Source: G021776435 sp046756245
GTDB lineage: Bacteria; Pseudomonadota; Alphaproteobacteria; Caulobacterales; Parvularculaceae
DNA length: 28,432 nucleotides
Reading direction: 5' to 3'
Assembly: GCA_046756245.1 (NCBI GenBank)
Contig: JBHHVZ010000035.1
Location: forward strand, 1 to 28,432
Below the pieces are notes generated by a model, which saw nothing but the letters and a program-made list of their open reading frames with translations, searched no databases and was not told the DNA's origin. Below are positions 23,873 to 28,432 of this stretch, piece by piece. The first letter of the stretch is position 1. Every line of letters begins with the position of its first letter. The position numbers and the translations under genes were made by a program.

Positions 23873-24109
23873 ATTCGACGCACCCATTAATTCTGAAACT
23901 GACTCGGCCCAAAATTCCTCGGGCAAAGCGATGAATCGTTCGCGCAAGAACTCGCGTTCCTCGTCGGTATAATCGGCGAACAATTTTGGCCGAAGCTCTT
24001 CCGGCGCGCGCTCCAGGGGAGGAGAAACGCCAAATAGCTGTTTTTTCCCTACCGCGCGGGAGGCGATCGGCTCGCCGGTCGCTCCATCAATCAGATACAG
24101 CCTTGTCAC
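23870..24109 (-). CDS. C-terminal fragment of the frameshifted lipoprotein
   Basis: A 79-residue open frame starting with GTG (TRLYLIDGATGEPIASRAVG, then FGVSPPLERAPEELRPKLFA). Its frame stays open about 24 codons upstream of the GTG with natural-looking residues, which argues that it is a fragment and not a separate gene. Its GTG overlaps the stop of the upstream fragment by four bases. The stop codon lies in the end of the 198-bp repeat element. Confidence 0.4.
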   Translation of the reverse strand: MTRLYLIDGATGEPIASRAVGKKQLFGVSPPLERAPEELRPKLFADYTDEEREFLRERFIALPEEFWAESVSELMGASN

Positions 24110-24603
24110 GAACCAGTAATAAGCGTTTGCTTTGGCGAGCGGAAGCTTGTCGCTGAATATGGAACACCTTCCAAAATAACGTTAACCCGACCGCCGTCTT
24201 GACCGTCGCTGCTAAGCACTATGATCGCGTCCAAATCGTTTTCTTGGGCGACGCGAATCAATTCCGGTTTTGCTCTTTTGAAATCGATAATCCGCCATTG
24301 CCTCGACCATGAATCTTCCGGTGGGTAGCTGGCGTACAAAAGGGCGCGATCGACATCAGTATTGACGCTTTCGAAACTTCCCACGCTTTCGAGCGCCGAC
24401 GTGATTTTTTCTTCCCATGTGTCATCCAGACGCCAATCCAGAATGTCGAACGAATTGCTCTTATTGCCGAAAACAGTCAATCCGACATAGTGATGGAAAA
24501 GTTTGTCGCCTGCGGCCGAAATAACACCCACGCGATGTATGTTTGTGAGTGCTGCAGCGTCAGCAGGTCCGGGCGTTGTTTCGCAGGCGGCCAACATAAT
24601 CAT
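24106..24603 (-). CDS. N-terminal fragment of the frameshifted lipoprotein
   Basis: A 165-residue open frame from ATG at 24603 (MIMLAACETTPGPADAA). The lipobox LAAC is present, but the hydrophobic part before it is too short from this ATG, while the same frame upstream encodes a full signal peptide without a start codon. The middle (VGVISAAGDKLFHHYVGLTV, then DLDAIIVLSSDGQDGG) suggests a small alpha/beta domain of unknown function. Confidence 0.5.
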   Translation of the reverse strand: MIMLAACETTPGPADAAALTNIHRVGVISAAGDKLFHHYVGLTVFGNKSNSFDILDWRLDDTWEEKITSALESVGSFESVNTDVDRALLYASYPPEDSWSRQWRIIDFKRAKPELIRVAQENDLDAIIVLSSDGQDGGRVNVILEGVPYSATSFRSPKQTLITGS

Positions 24604-24693
24604 AATGAAGGCGAAGATGGCCGCACGACAAAACGTCTTTAAAAAAACTGCATCATGGCTTGAGTTCCCCCTCCCTATCTAAAAAGTCAGCAA

Positions 24694-24699
24694 ATTATA
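24694..24699 (-). promoter_or_regulatory. Possible -10 element of the lipoprotein gene
   Basis: TATAAT on the minus strand in an AT-rich stretch (24680-24740), about 40 bases upstream of the restored lipoprotein start. No good -35 stands at 16-18 bases. A purine-rich GGGAGGGGG stretch lies between it and the ATG. Confidence 0.3.
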
Positions 24700-24796
24700 C
24701 ATTTAATATGCGTCAACAAGGGACTTGTATTGTTACAACGGATATCGCCGACCCGGCGAGAACGAGAATCGCGAACCCGGTTCGAGCGGACATGCG

Positions 24797-26206
24797 TTAC
24801 TCCGCCGCGCGGCGGACGGCGCCGAGCCAGCTTTGCAAATCGGCGAGCGCGCGAGCGCACAGTGCGCGTTTTTTCGCCCGGCCCTTTTCCTTGCCCTTGA
24901 GCCGACGGCCTGTTTCATCCGTCTTCGGCGTTTCGATCTCAGGAAACAGGCCGAAATTGACGTTCATCGGCTGAAACGTGTTTTTCGCGCCCGCGCCTTC
25001 CGACAAATGCCCGCCGGTGATGTGGGTGAGAAGCGCTCCGAACGCCGTCGTTTCCGGCGGACGACGGATGGACTGTCCGGTCTGTTCCGCCGCCGCGAAG
25101 CGTCCGGCCAGAAGCCCGATGGCGGCGCTTTCGAGATAGCCCTCGACGCCGGTGATCTGCCCGGCGAAGCGCAGGGAGGGCCGCGCCTTCAGGCGCAATT
25201 CGTCGTCAAGCAGACGCGGGGAATTCAAAAACGCGTTGCGGTGGACGCCGCCGAGGCGGGCGAATTCGGCGCGCTCAAGTCCCGGGATCATCCGAAAGAT
25301 GTCGGCCTGCGCGCCGTATTTCAGCTTCGTCTGGAAACCGACCATGTTGTAAAGCGCGCCCAATGCATTGTCCTGGCGCAATTGAACGACGGCGAAAGGC
25401 CGCGCGCCGGTGCGCGGATCGGTGAGGCCGACCGGCTTCATCGGTCCGAAGCGCAGCGTGTCGCGCCCGCGTTCGGCCATCACCTCGATCGGCAGACAGC
25501 CTTCGAAATAGGGAGTCGACTTCTCCCATTCCTTGAAATCCGTCTTTTCGCCAGCGAGCAGCGCGTTAATAAAGGCGGCATACTGATCTTCGCTTAACGG
25601 ACAGTTGATGTAATCGGCGCCGTCTCCGCCCGGGCCTTTCTTGTCGTAGCGAGACTGAAACCAGGCTTTGCTGAAATCGATCGTTTCCTTGTGAACAATC
25701 GGCGCGATGGCGTCGAAAAAAGCGAGCGCGTCTTCGCCGGTCAACGCCCGTATGGCGTTTGACAGTCCCGGCGCAGTCAGCGGGCCGGTGGCGACAATTA
25801 CATTCGCCCAGTCTTCAGGCGGGGCGCCGTCGATCTCTTCGCGGCGGATTTCGACCCGGGGGTGGCCGGTGACCGCGTCGGTGACGGCGGCGGAAAACCC
25901 GTTCCGGTCGACGGCGAGCGCGCCTCCCGCCGGCACCTGGTTTGCGTCTGCCGCGCGCATAATGAGCGAGCCGGCAAGGCGCATCTCCTCGTGCAGAAGC
26001 CCGACGGCGTTCGCTTCCGCGTCGTCGGAGCGGAACGAATTCGAACACACCAGCTCCGCAAACCCGTCAGTTCGATGCGCCTCGGTCATTCGCACGGGCC
26101 GCATTTCGTGAAGAATGACGCGCGCGCCGGCTTCGGCTGCGGTCCAGGCCGCTTCCGAGCCGGCGAGCCCCGCGCCGATCACGTGAATGAAATCCTTTTC
26201 GCTCAT
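24797..26206 (-). CDS. trmFO: Methylenetetrahydrofolate--tRNA-(uracil-5-)-methyltransferase TrmFO
   Basis: This 469-residue flavoenzyme makes 5-methyluridine at position 54 of tRNA, using methylene-tetrahydrofolate and FADH2. The FAD-binding motif VIGAGLAGSEAAW is at 9-21. ELVCSNSFRSDDAEANAVGLL is the family signature with the active-site Cys54, and the second conserved Cys237 is in TPYFEGCLPIEVMAERG. MKPVGLTDPRTG and HRNAFLNSP further support TrmFO over GidA/MnmG. Length matches the family, with a Lys/Arg-rich C-terminal part (RRLKGKEKGRAKKRA). It is divergent from the membrane protein gene and lies upstream of the broken lipoprotein gene on the same strand. Confidence 0.96.
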   Translation of the reverse strand: MSEKDFIHVIGAGLAGSEAAWTAAEAGARVILHEMRPVRMTEAHRTDGFAELVCSNSFRSDDAEANAVGLLHEEMRLAGSLIMRAADANQVPAGGALAVDRNGFSAAVTDAVTGHPRVEIRREEIDGAPPEDWANVIVATGPLTAPGLSNAIRALTGEDALAFFDAIAPIVHKETIDFSKAWFQSRYDKKGPGGDGADYINCPLSEDQYAAFINALLAGEKTDFKEWEKSTPYFEGCLPIEVMAERGRDTLRFGPMKPVGLTDPRTGARPFAVVQLRQDNALGALYNMVGFQTKLKYGAQADIFRMIPGLERAEFARLGGVHRNAFLNSPRLLDDELRLKARPSLRFAGQITGVEGYLESAAIGLLAGRFAAAEQTGQSIRRPPETTAFGALLTHITGGHLSEGAGAKNTFQPMNVNFGLFPEIETPKTDETGRRLKGKEKGRAKKRALCARALADLQSWLGAVRRAAE

Positions 26207-26323
26207 AAGACGAGCTTTTAGCGCCCACGAGCCGATAGGGAAACAGCAGACCTCGCCGGTTGGCCTTGGGGCTTTTTGCCGTTAGCCTTGGTCGCGGGGA
26301 TGGGCGTTAGAGGGGCGTGGGTC

Positions 26324-27577
26324 ATGAAACTTCCGGTTTTTTCGGTCGCCGGCGAGGCGCTTAATTTCGGCGCCCGGAGCATGGAGACGATCATGCGCGT
26401 CGCCTGGCTGCCGGTCGTGCTGTTGCTCGTCCTCGAAATGGCGACGATCTACGCCTATCTGTCGGTGATCGCCGGTCAGGTCATCACGTTTGAGCACGTG
26501 CCGTCGTTTACGCGCGCCCAGCAGCTCTTGCAGCAATACGGCGCGCGCGGCTGGGCCAATAATCCGAGCGCCATGTGGACGATAACGATCGGCTATTGGG
26601 TTCTCCTCGTCATCTTGCTGTCGTCTTTCGTTGCGCCGCTGATCCGGCTCGCCGGGTTGGGGGAGCGTCCGGCGCCCGGCGTCGCGCGCCTGCCGTTCGG
26701 GCTCGACCAGATCCGCTTAATCATTGCGGGCCTCTTTAGCGTCGTCACGACAGGACTTCTGTCCTATGCGCCGCTGTGGGCGGTGGGCCGCTATGTCGGC
26801 AAATATATCGACGAAGCGGTGTCGAAAACCTTCGTTTCGTTTCCCGATCCCGACAGCCTGCACCAGATCGAGCTGGTGAGCGGACGCGACGTGCTGACGG
26901 AAAGCGGTCAGATCTGGATTTACGATTACGGCGCGCCCTGGATCGCGGCGATTCCGTTTGCGGTTGTTTTATGGTTGATCCTGATCGCGCATTTCCATCC
27001 GAAGAACCGATTGTACGCCGGCGCGCCGAACCTGCTGGCCCGCGCGTTCTGGTCGGGGCTCGGCGTCGCCGCGATGACGCTGGCGGCGTTTCTCGCCTTG
27101 CGCGTTTCATTGCATATGTCGGGCAATGCCGACGCCGTTCCTTTTGCGCCGACCGCGGTGGTGCTGCTTATACTGTCCTATCTGGCGTTGCGCTTTTTTC
27201 CCTATCCGGGCGTTGCGGTGTCGCGCAAATCGCTGGCTCCGGGCCCGGTCTGGCGCGTCACAAGGGGCTCGAATATTTTGCGGCTGCTGGCGGTCGTAGT
27301 TTTGATCTCGGGCCTGTTGCTGGCTGCGCTCTATGTAATCAACTGGTTCGTCTTGGGCGGCGTCATGATCAGCGTGATCAACAGTCTGTATCAGGCGGTC
27401 GCGTCCGCGGCTGCGTTGGTCGGCGGCGGCGAACGGCCCGAATGGATTCTCGCGCTCTTCATCTGGATATGGAACGGAATCAGAATCCTCATCAATGTCT
27501 TCTGGACGTTCTTTTTCTACGGCGTCATGGCGGGCCTGTGGGGCCGGCTCTACCGGGAGAGCGAGAGAGCCGGCTGA
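26324..27577 (+). CDS. Polytopic membrane protein of unknown function
   Basis: This 417-residue protein has about eight or nine hydrophobic segments (near 26-48, 86-108, 131-153, 205-224, 242-261, 275-291, 320-340, 345-366, 380-404). Two soluble stretches lie around 50-85 and 155-204. GPVWRVTRGSNILRLLAVV (308-326) resembles the xxxW.LTRGN motif seen after a break in several uncharacterised multi-pass families, but I cannot name a family with confidence. I chose the ATG at 26324 over an upstream start at 26276; the latter's residues look random. It starts 117 bases from divergent trmFO, and the ureohydrolase gene follows after 45 bases, perhaps in one transcript. Confidence 0.7.
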   Translation: MKLPVFSVAGEALNFGARSMETIMRVAWLPVVLLLVLEMATIYAYLSVIAGQVITFEHVPSFTRAQQLLQQYGARGWANNPSAMWTITIGYWVLLVILLSSFVAPLIRLAGLGERPAPGVARLPFGLDQIRLIIAGLFSVVTTGLLSYAPLWAVGRYVGKYIDEAVSKTFVSFPDPDSLHQIELVSGRDVLTESGQIWIYDYGAPWIAAIPFAVVLWLILIAHFHPKNRLYAGAPNLLARAFWSGLGVAAMTLAAFLALRVSLHMSGNADAVPFAPTAVVLLILSYLALRFFPYPGVAVSRKSLAPGPVWRVTRGSNILRLLAVVVLISGLLLAALYVINWFVLGGVMISVINSLYQAVASAAALVGGGERPEWILALFIWIWNGIRILINVFWTFFFYGVMAGLWGRLYRESERAG

Positions 27578-27622
27578 ACGTGTGTTGCGGATCGGTGAAT
27601 TCTTGCGGGCCTTTAGCGGCGA

Positions 27623-28432
27623 ATGGAGACGAAGGTGCCATCGGTTTCAATTCTCGGATTGTGCTGGGATGCGAGTTCGTCTTATGCGCGCGGGGCCGCG
27701 CTGGCGCCGCCGGTCATTCTTACGCAGCTTCGCGACGAAGCCTCCAATTCGTTCAGCACCAGCGGCGTCGACGTCGAATCGACCATTGCTGAAGAAAGTC
27801 TGCCGGAGCTTGGCGACGATCCGGAAATCTGCCGTGCACGGATCGAAACTGCTGTCGCCGGCGTTCTCGAGCGGGAACTCGTTCCGTTAAGCCTCGGCGG
27901 CGATCACAGCGTCACCCTGCCGATCCTGCGCGCCATAAAGAAAAAGCATGGCTCCGTCGACGTCGTCCATGTGGACGCGCATCCCGATCTTTACGACGAA
28001 TTCAACGGCGACCGATTTTCGCACGCCTGTCCGTTCGCTCGTGCGCTTGAGGAGGGTTGCATCGGCCGGCTGGTGCAGATCGGGCTCAGAAGCATCTCGC
28101 CCGATCAGCGCGCCACGGCGGCGCGCCACGGCGTGGTGATGCTTGGCGCCGATGAGGCCGATGCGGCGCCGGCGGACGTGCTTGACGCGCCGCTCTATCT
28201 CTCGATCGATCTCGACGGTTTTGATCCGGCGTTCGCGCCCGGCGTTTCGCACCCCGAGCCCGGCGGGCTGACGAGTCGGGAAGGCCTCGCGCTGATCGAG
28301 CGCATCAATGGACGGCTTCTCGGCGCCGATATCGTCGAGCTCAACCCGCTGCGCGATCCGCAACTGCTGACGGCGGGGCTCGCCGCCCGTCTTGCCAAGG
28401 AGCTTGCCGCGAAAATCGAGGCGCAGCGCTAG
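27623..28432 (+). CDS. Arginase/agmatinase-family ureohydrolase
   Basis: This 269-residue enzyme belongs to the manganese ureohydrolases, which cleave a guanidino group to release urea. All six metal ligands are visible: H95 in GGDHS, D118, H120 and D122 in DAHPD, and D196 and D198 in SIDLDGFDPAFAPG. The following SHPEPGGLT and VELNPLRD are also family motifs. Whether arginine, agmatine or another guanidino compound is the substrate cannot be decided here. The ATG at 27623 is used; a GTG at 27635 with GGAG six bases upstream would start closer to the conserved region and may be the real start. The stop codon is the last codon of the window. Confidence 0.9.
   Translation: METKVPSVSILGLCWDASSSYARGAALAPPVILTQLRDEASNSFSTSGVDVESTIAEESLPELGDDPEICRARIETAVAGVLERELVPLSLGGDHSVTLPILRAIKKKHGSVDVVHVDAHPDLYDEFNGDRFSHACPFARALEEGCIGRLVQIGLRSISPDQRATAARHGVVMLGADEADAAPADVLDAPLYLSIDLDGFDPAFAPGVSHPEPGGLTSREGLALIERINGRLLGADIVELNPLRDPQLLTAGLAARLAKELAAKIEAQR

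Larger units (their letters stand above)
23870..24656 (-). pseudogene. Lipoprotein gene apparently broken by two frameshifts
   Basis: Read with one base added at each of two points, this region gives one lipoprotein of about 262 residues. The first point is a seven-T tract (24641-24647, minus strand): ATG ATG CAG lies just before it, and with eight Ts the frame continues through FLKTFCRAAIFAFIMIMLAAC, a proper lipoprotein signal. As given, those ATGs run into a stop. The second point lies between 24184 and about 24110: the upstream frame ends in ITGS, while the downstream frame is open from 24181 and reads naturally as CSIFSDKLPLAKANAYYWFV into TRLYLIDGATGEPIASRAV. The family is unknown to me. 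The region looks less GC-rich than its neighbours. The cause may be decay, sequence error or slippage. Confidence 0.6.

Noticed and set aside
24106..24109. Four-base stop/start overlap as evidence of two coupled lipoprotein genes
   Set aside because: The downstream frame is open and natural-looking well upstream of the GTG, and the upstream frame loses natural character before its stop, so a frameshift is the simpler reading. I looked for a classical -1 slippery heptamer in register and saw none.
24773..24785. Small palindrome CGAACCCGGTTCG as terminator of trmFO
   Set aside because: The stem is only six pairs and no T-run follows on the minus strand.

Overview
The window looks like chromosomal DNA of a GC-rich alphaproteobacterium. 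Four things point there: a PopZ polar-organiser gene in a pcm-like/tolC/popZ/valS cluster, a panB/yfgM-like/bamB/der cluster, exact TTAA-N7-TTAA boxes of the CtrA type, and the palindromic repeats common between genes in this class. A stalked or budding marine lineage (Hyphomonadaceae or Parvularculaceae-like) is a guess. Almost all of it is ordinary core genome; no phage, insertion sequence with a transposase, CRISPR array or defence island is visible.

Layout. The window opens inside a tRNA-Asn(GTT). Positions 365-6402 (minus strand) hold a tripartite RND efflux operon in the order outer-membrane factor, periplasmic adaptor, inner-membrane pump. A tRNA-Cys(GCA) follows at 6706-6779 (minus). 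From 6921 to 12780 (plus) come a divergent isoaspartate-methyltransferase-like gene, tolC, popZ and valS. A convergent M13 peptidase lipoprotein (13023-15092, minus) shares a bidirectional terminator with valS. Then apt and an NnrU-family membrane protein (plus), a lone Flp pilin (minus), and panB, yfgM-like, bamB and der (plus). The last third holds an SDR (minus), an exported methyltransferase-like protein (plus), a lipoprotein gene that appears to be broken by two frameshifts (minus), trmFO (minus), an unknown polytopic membrane protein (plus) and an arginase/agmatinase-family enzyme (plus) that ends exactly at the window edge.

How the genes fit together. Several serve the envelope: the RND pump with its own outer-membrane factor, a separate TolC, BamB with the YfgM-like protein, and lipoproteins. 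Others are housekeeping: valS, apt, panB, der, trmFO and tRNAs. popZ and the pilin link to polarity and surface attachment, and popZ has a CtrA-type box in front of it.

The most interesting signals are not whole genes. They are: two tandem palindromes right after popZ whose arms differ from each other yet stay complementary; a 198-bp element with 17-bp terminal inverted repeats that shares end motifs with them; an EF-hand-like Asp-rich insertion in a predicted surface loop of the efflux outer-membrane factor; exact CtrA-type boxes; a Gly-Lys-tailed Flp pilin; and the frameshifted lipoprotein with a seven-T tract just after its likely original start codon. I found no clear new multi-gene system.
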